Shown: positions 34,910 through 43,802 of the stretch, piece by piece | Numbering within the stretch: the stretch's first letter is position 1 | Layout of the letters: every line of letters begins with the position of its first letter | Assembly (NCBI GenBank): GCA_964633715.1 | Contig: CAZWHQ010000010.1 | Span: 33,072 to 97,071, forward strand | Length of the DNA stretch: 64,000 bases | Reading direction: 5' to 3' | Origin: JAUWVG01 sp964633715 | GTDB taxonomy: Bacteria > Acidobacteriota > Aminicenantia > Aminicenantales > Aminicenantaceae | Notes under the pieces: model-generated | Told to the model about the DNA's origin: nothing | Databases searched by the model: none | What the model saw: only the letters and a program-made list of their open reading frames with translations | Program-made: the position numbers and the translations under genes

Positions 34910-36796
34910 CTAATTGCCTACCTTAATATTGACTCGTTTCTTGTCCATTCCTCCATTTTTAGACTGGATAGTCAATTCCACCCAGCCCGAAGAACCGTTT
35001 ATCTCAACCAAAGCACAAAATCGAAGAGTCTGCTTTCCCTGGAGCCGGAATTCGGCCGCTCCTTTGATCATCGCTTCACTTGAAGTGGTGTTATTCAGAG
35101 GATCGACAATTGTTGAACCCTTCGGGATGTCGACGACAGTGATATTGTTCGAGGAACTGAGCGTAAGTTTATCCTTGACTGCTCTTTTGAGCTGAACGGA
35201 CCTATCTGAGGCAGTGGGATATACCCTGTCGTTTTTGACCTTCACTTCAATCCAGTACAAGTTTTGAGTCGCCGGTGTAACGGTCACTTCATCGATCTCG
35301 ACTTTCGGAAACTGACTGGCACAGTAAAGGACATACTGAGTATTTTTGAATGTTTCCTGCTCGATGTACCTGGAGGGAGGCGTCCGCTGTGTGTGTTTTT
35401 TCTGGGATCCACCTATCCAGATCTCCCCCAAATCAGGATGGTTGAACTTGTGCGGATTGATCCATCCTTCACCTGCCAGTTCGATATCGATCCATTTGAG
35501 GGTTTCCTCATCTGTAACTCTCCCGTCACCGTTCTCGTCAGCATCAAAGGCCGGAGATCCCCACAATTCAATAAGATAGGAATAGGCTCCAAGCATGTAA
35601 TAGGTTGTTGCATGGGCTTGTCCGCTGAGCCCTGCAATCGTTGCCCGGTAATTTTTCAGGATACGTGCTCCCATTGTTGCTATCTCTGTTTGAACATTCA
35701 TGTCGTGCTGGTAAATGGGAGCCACCTGGCGGTCGAATAGCTGCGCGTATTTATTTGTTTGGCGCATGGCTTCCAAGCGCTGCACCATTATTTGCTGCTG
35801 GCGCTGCTGCTGCTGAGCGGTTTGGGTCCTTGCCTGTACAGCCGGAGGGGCCTGGAACATGATGATCCGACCTGTGTTGTGGTAGTGAAAACTGGCAAAA
35901 ATATTGGGATGGGCCAGTTGAAATTCGACGACATTTCGGGTTTCAGGTTCAGAGAGGGGATAAAATTCACCTGCTTGAAGAGTCCAACCATACGGGGTGT
36001 TTCTGTTTGGATCAGGACCTCCTATATCATCCTCGTTGATCATCCCGTCGCCGTCATTATCAAATCCCTCAGAACCGATCCTTCGGAATCTGAGAACATC
36101 TTCCTTCTCATCTATAACCGGCACAAAACGGCGTTTATCGGGAGAAAGTTTGTAAGTTCCCTCTGGATCCTCGATGTACATGGTGGAAAGTTCACCGTCA
36201 CCGTCGACATCCTCAGTCTGATCCTCATCATACAGCCCGTCCTTGTCATTGTCCTCAGGTCGATAAGGTTCCCGGGGATTATTGGGTGTATTAGGAAAGG
36301 CCACAAATGAGTCGTTGGCATCCACATTCAAACCGGGAAGGATGTAAAATGTCGTGCTGTTGACGATATCATAAACGTAAGGATCATAGTCATATCTCGT
36401 CAGCAGGTACCACATAATATAAAGCGAGCACATGACTCCATTGACCTCGTTTCCGTGTATAGCCCCATCGACCCACATCGCACGCTTGGATGCATGATCT
36501 CCCGTTGATTTGGCGGTAATGGTGATGAGGTATTGATCACGGCCCATCCGGCTCTTGCCGATGCTTTCGATATCTGCCAAATGGGGATACTTTTTCTGGA
36601 TATCGTGCAAAATCTTGGTCCAATCCGCATAGGAATAATATTGCTTCCAGCTTATGGGAAAGTCCAGTTCTCCATGGTATCCGCCAGGACTTTTCTGAAG
36701 TTTCTTCTGTGCAAAAACCACTGGAGAAAAACAGATCAAAAGGAAAAGGGCTAAGGATGCGGCTGTAATGGTTTTTAAAATAGTTTTCTTGTTCAT
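34910..36796 (-). CDS. Secreted M14-family zinc carboxypeptidase with Ca-binding repeats
   Basis: Signal peptide (ITAASLALFLLICFSPVVFAQ), then the M14 domain: Zn ligands HGNE (DGAIHGNEVNG) and His in FASFHYHN, catalytic Glu in YLIELWG. Between the ligands sit acidic DxDxDG-type repeats (NDKDGLYDEDQTEDVDGDGE, DNDGDGMINEDD), like dockerin/thrombospondin calcium loops, in an insertion of about 80 residues. A Gln-rich stretch (QTAQQQQRQQQ) and a C-terminal beta-sandwich-like region follow. Predicted extracellular peptidase degrading protein. It overlaps the upstream M14 gene by 4 bp. Confidence 0.88.
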   Translation of the reverse strand: MNKKTILKTITAASLALFLLICFSPVVFAQKKLQKSPGGYHGELDFPISWKQYYSYADWTKILHDIQKKYPHLADIESIGKSRMGRDQYLITITAKSTGDHASKRAMWVDGAIHGNEVNGVMCSLYIMWYLLTRYDYDPYVYDIVNSTTFYILPGLNVDANDSFVAFPNTPNNPREPYRPEDNDKDGLYDEDQTEDVDGDGELSTMYIEDPEGTYKLSPDKRRFVPVIDEKEDVLRFRRIGSEGFDNDGDGMINEDDIGGPDPNRNTPYGWTLQAGEFYPLSEPETRNVVEFQLAHPNIFASFHYHNTGRIIMFQAPPAVQARTQTAQQQQRQQQIMVQRLEAMRQTNKYAQLFDRQVAPIYQHDMNVQTEIATMGARILKNYRATIAGLSGQAHATTYYMLGAYSYLIELWGSPAFDADENGDGRVTDEETLKWIDIELAGEGWINPHKFNHPDLGEIWIGGSQKKHTQRTPPSRYIEQETFKNTQYVLYCASQFPKVEIDEVTVTPATQNLYWIEVKVKNDRVYPTASDRSVQLKRAVKDKLTLSSSNNITVVDIPKGSTIVDPLNNTTSSEAMIKGAAEFRLQGKQTLRFCALVEINGSSGWVELTIQSKNGGMDKKRVNIKVGN

Positions 36797-38937
36797 CTTG
36801 CACCTCCACTTTTAATGTCCAGTTCTTTGACTTTTGTGCCGCCCTTCTGCGAAGTAAAAACAATCTTAAGTGGTGTATCCCCCTCTACAGCAATCAGCCA
36901 TTTTACAGTGCGTTTTGCGCCTGGTTGGTTGACTTGAGTCGGTTGAAATCGCGACCCAAACCGCCTCTGCATTTGCATAGGCATAGCCGGCATCATCTGC
37001 TGCATTTGAGGTTGTCCCTGGCTAGAACCTGCAGCCCCTCTCCCTGAAAAACCGGGAATACTCATGGTTCCCTCCAACACACCGAGCTGTTGAAAGGCCG
37101 TTCCCTGTAAATATGTGATTTTGTCGCGATCCCCAACAAGCCAGACCACATCCTGTCTGTTTTCAGGGATCTGGGCGCCCCTTGCAATATGAGTGGCCAA
37201 TTTCCCTTTGTTCTCAATGGTTGCCGTCACTTCAACTATTTTGTACCTTCCAACTGATTTTCCTTTTTTAACTGTCACTTGATCACCTTTCTGAGCCACG
37301 TCAGCCTCACTGGCATTATTTGCCGTATAAAGTACTTTCGCCTTGGCATCACTGATGACGATATCTGGTTGAAGTCCAGCTCTAAAAAGCTCAAACTTCC
37401 AGTGATTATCACAGACGTATCGTAAAGGGTCCCCAGGCAGTGCATTGCTCTGGTATTTGGGAATCCATCCGCCAATCTCACCTTCACCCAATTCAGGATG
37501 GTTATAGGCCTTCCAGGGGACAAACAATTTGCCCCCATATTTTTCATCCTGGTATTTCATCAGAGCTCTTTGTTGACCTGTCCTGCCACTCTGGCCTTCA
37601 AGCTGGGGAAAATCCTTTATATCTTTCGCCGGATTCCAGAGTTCAGTGGTTAAAGCATAAATCCCAAGCTGCACATACATCCAATCGGTGGCCATCCCAT
37701 AGGAATACCTTTGGTCGCGGTCTTCGTTGTAGCTAACCCTCCAGCCCCGGGGAAGATCATAACCGCGCATAAGGTCATATTTGTTGCTGCCCGGTGCTTT
37801 GAGTTCGGCCTTCAGCGCAGGGATCTTTGCGGGGGACTTCCAGGCTTCGGGAACCTCTTCACCAATGATTTCCAGGTACTTCTTACCCATAATAAAGTCT
37901 AAAATAGCCACATCTTTGGGATGCATGGCGGTATGCGGGGCCGTCCCCATGGGCCTGTAGGTAAATCCACCAGAAGTATGGTAGTTCTGGGCTAAAAGGA
38001 TGTTCGTATGGTTCATAAAAAATTCGGCCTGGGCATGAACCTCCGGAGAAGAGGTCGGGTAAGCGCCAGAACCCCCTGGCATGGTGTCATTCCACCATCC
38101 CTCGGGATAATTGCGATTGAGATCGATTCCTCTCTCCGGATCTTCTCCGTGTTTTCCATCGCCATCGTTATCCTTATCTTCCCGAATAACAGAATACCGC
38201 TGCTTTTCAGTTTTTTCATTCTGTCCAACCCGAACCATTATACGAGGATCTTCATCATCGAGAATATAACCGCCTTCTGGATCTTTGTAGCGGAATTGTG
38301 TGATAAAACCGTCCCCATTCAAATCATCAAGGTCATCCTCATTGATCTTGCCATCTCCATCATCATCAATTTTTTGGCTGTTCTGTCTCTGCGATATTCC
38401 TCTTTCAACACTATTGTAGAGTCCATCCGGATTGACAACCGGGCAGATGTAAAATGTTTGGTTATCAATAATCCGTGTGATTTCCTGATCCGATCCGTAA
38501 CCGGAAACCAGTTTATCGATGGAATAAAGGCAAACCTCTGTTCCTGTGTACTCATTCCCGTGTGTGGTTCCACAAATCCAGAAGCCAGGTTTTCCCTGGT
38601 ATGGCTTCATAGGTTTAACATTTTTCACATTTTCCTTGCGCGGATTACGCAGCTGCACATGGGCATCGATTGTGGTGCCTTTGTTCATGTTAGATATGAC
38701 CAGCACATAAATCGACCGCCCCATCGTGCTTTTCCCAATCTCAAGAAGAGCCGTGATGTTTGGGTAGGCCTTAGCCACATCCTTGACGTACTGCACAGTC
38801 CCGTTGTAGCCATGGTAGTCATCGAAGCTAATGGGAACTTTTTGTGCGGCAAAAACTGAGGTGGATGTCAAAATAAACACAAACATCAATGCCGCAACTG
38901 AAAAAAGCCTGAAAAATCTAGATAAGTTATACTTCAT
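36793..38937 (-). CDS. Secreted M14-family zinc carboxypeptidase with Ca-binding repeats (paralogue)
   Basis: Signal peptide (LFSVAALMFVFILTSTSVFAA) and M14 domain with HGNE (GTTHGNEYTGTE), His in LAQNYHTSGG and catalytic Glu in TTELWNP. The calcium-loop insertion (DDDGDGKINEDDLDDLNGDG and DKDNDGDGKHGEDPE) is at the same place as in the downstream paralogue. The C-terminal region has a Met/Gln-rich linker (QPQMQQMMPAMPMQMQ, about 660-675). First gene of a two-gene operon; good Shine-Dalgarno site (AGGAGGGAG). A 10-bp inverted repeat overlapping a TATAAT box lies upstream and may be an operator. Confidence 0.88.
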   Translation of the reverse strand: MKYNLSRFFRLFSVAALMFVFILTSTSVFAAQKVPISFDDYHGYNGTVQYVKDVAKAYPNITALLEIGKSTMGRSIYVLVISNMNKGTTIDAHVQLRNPRKENVKNVKPMKPYQGKPGFWICGTTHGNEYTGTEVCLYSIDKLVSGYGSDQEITRIIDNQTFYICPVVNPDGLYNSVERGISQRQNSQKIDDDGDGKINEDDLDDLNGDGFITQFRYKDPEGGYILDDEDPRIMVRVGQNEKTEKQRYSVIREDKDNDGDGKHGEDPERGIDLNRNYPEGWWNDTMPGGSGAYPTSSPEVHAQAEFFMNHTNILLAQNYHTSGGFTYRPMGTAPHTAMHPKDVAILDFIMGKKYLEIIGEEVPEAWKSPAKIPALKAELKAPGSNKYDLMRGYDLPRGWRVSYNEDRDQRYSYGMATDWMYVQLGIYALTTELWNPAKDIKDFPQLEGQSGRTGQQRALMKYQDEKYGGKLFVPWKAYNHPELGEGEIGGWIPKYQSNALPGDPLRYVCDNHWKFELFRAGLQPDIVISDAKAKVLYTANNASEADVAQKGDQVTVKKGKSVGRYKIVEVTATIENKGKLATHIARGAQIPENRQDVVWLVGDRDKITYLQGTAFQQLGVLEGTMSIPGFSGRGAAGSSQGQPQMQQMMPAMPMQMQRRFGSRFQPTQVNQPGAKRTVKWLIAVEGDTPLKIVFTSQKGGTKVKELDIKSGGAR

Positions 38938-38977
38938 TGCAGACTCCCTCCTGTTAGATTTTGAAACGATTTATAGA

Positions 38978-39011
38978 ATAATCCATCCTCTTAAGATGTA
39001 TGATGGATTAT
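38978..39011. promoter_or_regulatory. Inverted repeat overlapping a -10 box ahead of the M14 operon
   Basis: ATAATCCATC, 14 nt, GATGGATTAT: a perfect 10-bp inverted repeat about 40-75 bp upstream of the M14 start. The right arm overlaps TATAAT on the minus strand (39007-39012). It has no T-run, so an operator is more likely than a terminator. Confidence 0.35.
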
Positions 39012-39107
39012 ATCGAAAAATTATCGAAAGAGGGAAGGAAAACTTTTTTATAGTGGGATGAATTCTGGAAGAATCACATTATTAGTGGGTACACAGCCGT
39101 TTGATCG

Positions 39108-39359
39108 CTATTGAATGAAGCGCTGCCAACGCCTGGTTGTGATATCACTTTTAACCATCTCAACCAATTCCTGTACAGGCTCTTTATCTAGGAAATCTTT
39201 GGCATTCCATTTTTTTGGAATTTTGATCTGATGCCGAAAACCGCTAGCAGGGTAATTATATAAAAAAGCAACAACATTGATGATTTGATTTTCACAGTAT
39301 ACCCGGATCTCGTAGTTCTTGTCTTTAAAAGGCATCTTATATTTTTTATAAAGCAGCAT
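39108..39359 (-). CDS. Hypothetical protein, 83 aa
   Basis: No recognised domain. A soluble, basic protein with beta-rich first half (KNYEIRVYCENQIINVVAFL) and helical second half ending in RRWQRFIQ. ATG 39359 or the internal ATG at 39335 could be the start; neither has a clear Shine-Dalgarno site. It lies 27 bp after another small gene on the same strand, so the two are probably co-transcribed. Codon pattern and absence of stops over the whole length support a real gene. Confidence 0.55.
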   Translation of the reverse strand: MLLYKKYKMPFKDKNYEIRVYCENQIINVVAFLYNYPASGFRHQIKIPKKWNAKDFLDKEPVQELVEMVKSDITTRRWQRFIQ

Positions 39360-39386
39360 TTTTATCTGTTTTATGTTTCACAGAGC

Positions 39387-39605
39387 CTATAACTCGAATT
39401 CCTCAGACTCAGCATTCTCAAATCTCTCTTTGCATTTTCCCAATTCCTTATTGACGGCTTCCCATATTTTATTGAGTTGCTTTTCATTCCATTTGTACAT
39501 ACGCTTGTTTGCACATTGTGATAACTTCCTTAGACTTTCGAGGACAAGTTGAACCCGTTTTTCTGCAATGCGTTTAAAGCGCTGCTCTTTGGTTTCGCCT
39601 TTCAT
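39387..39605 (-). CDS. Hypothetical small helical protein, 72 aa
   Basis: Highly charged, all-helical: KGETKEQRFKRIAEKRVQLV then a second helix WNEKQLNKIWEAVNKELGK. It resembles short conserved hypothetical proteins with an RFxRLAExR N-terminal motif seen in many bacteria and mobile regions, but I know no function. GGAGG lies 5 bp upstream of the ATG. It forms a likely pair with the downstream 83-aa gene. Confidence 0.6.
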   Translation of the reverse strand: MKGETKEQRFKRIAEKRVQLVLESLRKLSQCANKRMYKWNEKQLNKIWEAVNKELGKCKERFENAESEEFEL

Positions 39606-39745
39606 AGATCCTCCATTTTGAACTATAATTTATACACCATTCAATCTCTATCACTATTATAAATATAATGTTTTTTTATATAATGTCGATATATTTAATA
39701 TAATGATAATCAAATGACTCACAAAACGGGAATTTCTCCTGTTCT

Positions 39746-39775
39746 TTGACCCAGCTTTTTTTCATATGATATATT
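39746..39775 (+). promoter_or_regulatory. Promoter of the class V aminotransferase gene
   Basis: TTGACC, 18 bp, TATATT, about 12 bp before the first possible ATG; the AT-rich flank upstream (39650-39720) probably also holds the divergent promoter for the two small minus-strand genes. Confidence 0.35.
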
Positions 39776-39787
39776 TATTCATAGCAA

Positions 39788-41071
39788 ATGGAGAGAGAAA
39801 AAATGAAAAAAGAATATGAAAAAGGCCTGTATTCCAAAGAGTTAATGGAAAAAATCAGGAGCCGGTTTATATATGTCGATAGGGATCCCTATTCGGTTAA
39901 ACGGATTTTCTTTGAAGCCGCTTCAGGCTCCTTAAGACCAAAAACAGTCATCGAAGCAATGGAAAAAGAGACATGTCTGCCTGACCAGCAAGGAAGAGCG
40001 AATCCCGGATCCAACCACTCAGTTGAGGTCACGGCCAAAGGGATTGAAGACCTCATGATCTTTTTCGGGGCAAAATCCGGGCAAACTATTCCAGGGTGGA
40101 GCAGCAGCCATGTGATATACCGCATCACAAATGCGGTTCTCTCCACAATCCCCGGAACCAATGTTGTGACGACTGGCCTGGATCATGCTTCGGTCCGCAG
40201 CGCCATAACCCAGTTTGCCGCGAAGTATGGGAAAGAGGAGCGTATTGCCGAACCCAATCAAGAAACAGGTTCCGTCTCTCTGGATACAATTTTCGAAAAA
40301 ATTGATCAGGACACCTGTTTTCTTGCTGTCATTCATGCCTCTAACGTTACCGGTGAAATCTATGATGTAAAAACCATTGTCAAAGAGGCCAGGAAGATAA
40401 AAGCTGATTTGTGCATCATGGTTGATGGAGTTCAGTATTCGCCAACCGATCTGATTGACGTCGAAGATATTGGAGCTGATGCTTATGTCATAGCGCCGTA
40501 TAAGAACTATGGTGTTAAAGGATGTGGATATGCCCACGTCTCAGATCGACTGGCAAAACTTCCGCATTGGAAATACGTTTTTAAGCCCGAAACAAGTTGG
40601 GATATCGGTGGTGTAGAACATCAATCCTATGCAGCCTGGTCAGCTGTGGTGGACTATCTGTGCTGGCTTGGCGGCCATTTTACGGATTCCACAGATCGAC
40701 GCGCCCTGATTGTCGCGGCCATGAAAAGCATAAAGGCCCATTCGACAGGCCTGCTATCCACACTCATTTATGGAACGGATAAAATTGAAGGCTTCAAGGA
40801 TATGAAGCATGTCACCGTCTATGGAATGGGGGAAGATCTAACAAGACATGTTTGTCTAGTAGGATTTAACCTGAAGGGAATTGAATCCACTCGAGGTTGT
40901 CAACTCTACAGAGACAAGCAGCTCAGGCTTCATGCCCCGGGACAAGATCCGTTTTTTGCGGCCATGCTTAAACAGCTCGATATACAGAGCTTTATCAGAT
41001 TGTCAGCATGCCATTATAATTCACCCGAGGAGATAGAGCTTTTTCTCAAGGCTACCGCAAGTTTTGCCTAA
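39788..41071 (+). CDS. Class V aminotransferase-fold PLP enzyme (cysteine desulfurase-like)
   Basis: Fold-type I PLP enzyme: TTGLDHASVRS, HASNVTGEIYDV, the PLP-Asp region CIMVDGVQYSP and the Schiff-base Lys in APYKNYGVKGCG. The SufS/NifS-type active Cys loop near the C-terminus is not evident, so desulfurase activity is doubtful; kynureninase- or isopenicillin-epimerase-like chemistry is equally possible. ATG 39788 or the ATG at 39803 (MKKEYEKG) may be used; GGAGAG precedes the latter. Monocistronic. Confidence 0.8.
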   Translation: MEREKMKKEYEKGLYSKELMEKIRSRFIYVDRDPYSVKRIFFEAASGSLRPKTVIEAMEKETCLPDQQGRANPGSNHSVEVTAKGIEDLMIFFGAKSGQTIPGWSSSHVIYRITNAVLSTIPGTNVVTTGLDHASVRSAITQFAAKYGKEERIAEPNQETGSVSLDTIFEKIDQDTCFLAVIHASNVTGEIYDVKTIVKEARKIKADLCIMVDGVQYSPTDLIDVEDIGADAYVIAPYKNYGVKGCGYAHVSDRLAKLPHWKYVFKPETSWDIGGVEHQSYAAWSAVVDYLCWLGGHFTDSTDRRALIVAAMKSIKAHSTGLLSTLIYGTDKIEGFKDMKHVTVYGMGEDLTRHVCLVGFNLKGIESTRGCQLYRDKQLRLHAPGQDPFFAAMLKQLDIQSFIRLSACHYNSPEEIELFLKATASFA

Positions 41072-41112
41072 CAGGAGAAAAAACGGAATGGGATCTTGGA
41101 AGAGAGGTGCAG

Positions 41113-41141
41113 TTGCGAAAATACTTTTTTTTCACTATAAT
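41113..41141 (+). promoter_or_regulatory. Sigma-70-type promoter of the cytochrome P460-like gene
   Basis: TTGCGA, 17 bp, perfect TATAAT, giving a leader of about 30 nt with AAGGAG ahead of the ATG. Confidence 0.55.
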
Positions 41142-41176
41142 ATCTATATGATGACTCAAGTATAAAAAGGAGCCCA

Positions 41177-41653
41177 ATGAAAAAAGCACTTATAAGCACT
41201 TGTGCAATTTTGGCAGTGACCTTTCTAGCTGCCCATGCCCTAGAAGACAAGATGCCGGGTCCCAATGCCGCAGAATTCTGGACCTATATCACCGAAACTT
41301 CTCCCTATACAGAGTGGAAGTCCTGGGATGATTTTTCAGGCATCCAGCCCAGCAACTCTCCACACGGAGCCTTTGTCAGGGTCTATGTGAACGATAACCT
41401 GTATAAAGCCGCAAGTACCCCAGTTCCCAATGGTTCTATCATTGTCAAGGAAGGCTACAACAAAGACAAAAAAATGTCAGCTCTCACGGTGATGTACAAG
41501 ATCAAGGACTATAACTCCGAGGCCGGAGACTGGTATTGGGCCCGTTTTAACACAGATGGAAAAGGCGGCCCGGAGGGAAAAGTAGCCATGTGCATCGGCT
41601 GCCACAAGCCCAAAGCCAACAACGACTACATTTTTGTCCACCAGATCAAATAA
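41177..41653 (+). CDS. Cytochrome P460-family periplasmic haem protein
   Basis: Signal peptide ending near AAHALE, then a single-domain protein of about 138 residues with one c-type haem motif, CIGCH, near the C-terminus, followed by KANNDYIFVHQ. The GDWYWARFNTDGKGGPEGKVAMCIGCH stretch (split by position, residues about 116-142) is characteristic of cytochrome P460/c'-beta proteins. These bind or oxidise hydroxylamine or NO. Whether the P460 Lys crosslink is made cannot be told. It is followed by an exported methyltransferase gene 116 bp downstream after a hairpin. Confidence 0.82.
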   Translation: MKKALISTCAILAVTFLAAHALEDKMPGPNAAEFWTYITETSPYTEWKSWDDFSGIQPSNSPHGAFVRVYVNDNLYKAASTPVPNGSIIVKEGYNKDKKMSALTVMYKIKDYNSEAGDWYWARFNTDGKGGPEGKVAMCIGCHKPKANNDYIFVHQIK

Positions 41654-41684
41654 AAAAACTGACATTTCAGCCCTAAACAATAAA

Positions 41685-41717
41685 CTTCCTTCACAAGGAA
41701 GATTAACGCTTTTTTTA
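41685..41717 (+). terminator. Possible terminator after the P460 gene
   Basis: CTTCCTT-CAC-AAGGAAG hairpin followed by ATTAACGC and a run of T. The distance between stem and T-run is longer than usual, so this is a weak call. Confidence 0.35.
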
Positions 41718-41769
41718 AGTCTAAAGGTATAAAACTGGAAATGAACAGAATGTTTTTAGAGGAGCTAAT

Positions 41770-42438
41770 ATGAAAATATTCCAAAAAAAATCTATTCCAT
41801 TTTTATTAATTTCAGCCTTGTTTGTCATGTCCATATCCCTCATCAGCTATTCAACCAGGGCTCAAAATGAGGATCTCGATGCTCGAGTCAAGGAATTTCT
41901 CGACAGCCACTATTGGGGCAGAGGCAATATGAACGTGCCAAAAGTAGACGGTCAGACCTTACATGACATCATCGTCAAAAACGGATATATAAGAGCCCTT
42001 GAGATCGGAACATCGACCGGCCATTCCGGGACATGGATCGCCTGGGCACTGAGCAAGACAGGAGGCAAATTGATCACCATCGACATCGATCAACGTCGGC
42101 ACAATGAAGCTCTGAAAAACTTCGAAGAAGCGGGACTTTCTGAATTCATCGATGCACGGCTCGGAGATGCTCATGAAATCGTCCCCGCTCTTGATGGCCC
42201 TTTTGACTTTGTCTTCAGCGATGCGGATAAGTACTGGTACAAAAACTATTTGATTGCCGTGCTCCCTAAACTGGAAGTCGGCGGCTGCTACACGACGCAC
42301 AATGTCTCCATGAGGAGATATGGAAGAGGGGGAGGAAGCGGTGATTACATGGATTACCTGCTCAATTTGCCCAACTTGGAAACGACGGTTGACGAGCGGG
42401 GGGGAGGCCTCTCTATCAGCTACAAAAAGTCAAAATAA
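41770..42438 (+). CDS. Exported class I SAM-dependent O-methyltransferase-like protein
   Basis: A signal peptide or TM anchor (IPFLLISALFVMSISLISY) precedes a complete COMT-type Rossmann domain. SAM motif I is ALEIGTSTGHSGTWIA, the acidic residue after strand 2 lies in ITIDIDQRR, and FVFSDADKYWY gives the metal/SAM Asp. SAM is cytoplasmic, so an exported methyltransferase is unusual; either the N-terminus anchors it facing the cytoplasm, or the enzyme acts on other ligands. Good Shine-Dalgarno site (GAGGAG). Confidence 0.82.
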   Translation: MKIFQKKSIPFLLISALFVMSISLISYSTRAQNEDLDARVKEFLDSHYWGRGNMNVPKVDGQTLHDIIVKNGYIRALEIGTSTGHSGTWIAWALSKTGGKLITIDIDQRRHNEALKNFEEAGLSEFIDARLGDAHEIVPALDGPFDFVFSDADKYWYKNYLIAVLPKLEVGGCYTTHNVSMRRYGRGGGSGDYMDYLLNLPNLETTVDERGGGLSISYKKSK

Positions 42439-42444
42439 AGTGAT

Positions 42445-42711
42445 TTAAATATCCTGGCTGAATTCTCTGGCTAAATCAGCTTCTGCGGCTATATATCCAA
42501 ATGACGCCCAACCCTTGCTTTTAAGTATTCTTTCATAAATTTCCTTGGCCCTAGCCTTGTTTCCATTATAAAAATAGTGATTCGCCACCCCATATTCGAC
42601 AGCCGCGTTCGCTGAATCAGACAAATCCTTATCAAAAATGTCTTCCTCGGACAGTTCACCTTTGTAAAATAGACAAAGGTCAAAATAGGCCATATTCTCA
42701 ATAATATTCAT
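42445..42711 (-). CDS. C-terminal TPR-like fragment, probable gene remnant
   Basis: The 88-aa product reads as the end of a larger TPR protein: AAVEYGVANHYFYNGNKARA is a TPR helix pair and SKGWASFGYIAAEADLAREF is the usual closing segment of such proteins. The normal N-terminal repeats are missing and only 83 bp remain before the divergent epimerase gene. No good Shine-Dalgarno site precedes the ATG. A 5'-truncated remnant is the best reading, though a short TPR protein cannot be excluded. Confidence 0.5.
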   Translation of the reverse strand: MNIIENMAYFDLCLFYKGELSEEDIFDKDLSDSANAAVEYGVANHYFYNGNKARAKEIYERILKSKGWASFGYIAAEADLAREFSQDI

Positions 42712-42794
42712 GCCGAAACCTCCGCTGATTTGACAATCCTTACAAATCCAGTTAAGTAATAGTTGATGATATATTACATAAAAGGATAAAAAAA

Positions 42795-43757
42795 ATGAAA
42801 AAAATTCTGATTGGTGGAGCAGGAGGTTTTATAGGGGGACACCTGGCTTCTGCTCTTTTAAAAAAAGGGCACACAGTCAGAGCTGTGGACATAAAGCCCG
42901 TTGCTGAATGGTATCAATCTTTTCCTGATGCAGAGAATCTTGTTTTAGATTTAAGGGAAAAGGAAAACTGCTACCAAGCTGCTGAAAATTGTGACGAAGT
43001 GTACAACCTCGCGGCCGATATGGGGGGGATGGGATTTATTGAAAACAACAAGGCCCTCTGCATGATCAGTGTATTGATCAACACCCATCTCTTAATGGCA
43101 GCAAGAGACAAAGGCGTCAATCGCTATTTTTATGCCTCTTCCGCCTGTGTTTACAATGCCGAAAGGCAGATGGAGACGGACAATCCCGGATTAAAAGAAT
43201 CCGATGCCTATCCAGCCATGGCAGAGGACGGGTACGGTTGGGAAAAACTGTTCAGCGAAAGGATGTGCCGTCATTTCCGTGAAGATTTTGGGATAACAAC
43301 ACGTGTACCCCGGTTTCACAATGTCTACGGTCCTCACGGCACCTATGACGGCGGCAGGGAAAAGGCTCCGGCAGCCATCAGTCGTAAAGTGATCCAAGCC
43401 CAGTTGGACGGAAGTGATGAGATTTTTATTTGGGGGGACGGCCTTCAAACCCGAAGTTTTATGTACATCGACGACTGCATAGAAGGAATCGACAAAATCA
43501 TGTACAGCGATATTGAAGAACCGATCAATCTCGGCAGCAGTGAAATGGTCAGCATCAATGAGCTAGTTGATATGGTCGAAGAAATTGCCGGCGTTAAACT
43601 TAAAAGAAATTACCAACTGGACGCCCCAAAAGGTGTCCGCGGCAGGAACAGTGACAACACCTTGATCCAGAGTTATCTCCACTGGGAACCATCCATTCCC
43701 CTGTTTGAGGGAATGAAAAAGACCTTTGAATGGATTAAAGGGGAGATGACAAAATAG
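42795..43757 (+). CDS. NAD-dependent sugar-nucleotide epimerase (GDP-mannose 3,5-epimerase-like)
   Basis: Extended SDR: NAD motif GGAGGFIGGHLA, the GME-type segment NLAADMGGMGFI, catalytic Ser/Tyr/Lys in YASSACVYN and YGWEK, RFHNVYGPHGTYDGGREKAP and RSFMYIDDC. The AADMGGMGFI string and HGTYDGGREKAP match plant/bacterial GDP-mannose 3,5-epimerases closely. It would form GDP-L-galactose or a related epimer for envelope polysaccharide, but no other pathway gene is adjacent. Monocistronic. Confidence 0.87.
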   Translation: MKKILIGGAGGFIGGHLASALLKKGHTVRAVDIKPVAEWYQSFPDAENLVLDLREKENCYQAAENCDEVYNLAADMGGMGFIENNKALCMISVLINTHLLMAARDKGVNRYFYASSACVYNAERQMETDNPGLKESDAYPAMAEDGYGWEKLFSERMCRHFREDFGITTRVPRFHNVYGPHGTYDGGREKAPAAISRKVIQAQLDGSDEIFIWGDGLQTRSFMYIDDCIEGIDKIMYSDIEEPINLGSSEMVSINELVDMVEEIAGVKLKRNYQLDAPKGVRGRNSDNTLIQSYLHWEPSIPLFEGMKKTFEWIKGEMTK

Positions 43758-43802
43758 AACTCAGTCACTGAAACTGCGATATTATTAAAACCTAGCTGAT
43801 TT

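Noticed and set aside
38008..38859. Plus-strand frame of 283 codons opposite the M14 gene
   Set aside because: Shadow of the acidic, repeat-rich coding strand; Ile/Arg-rich product without domain features.
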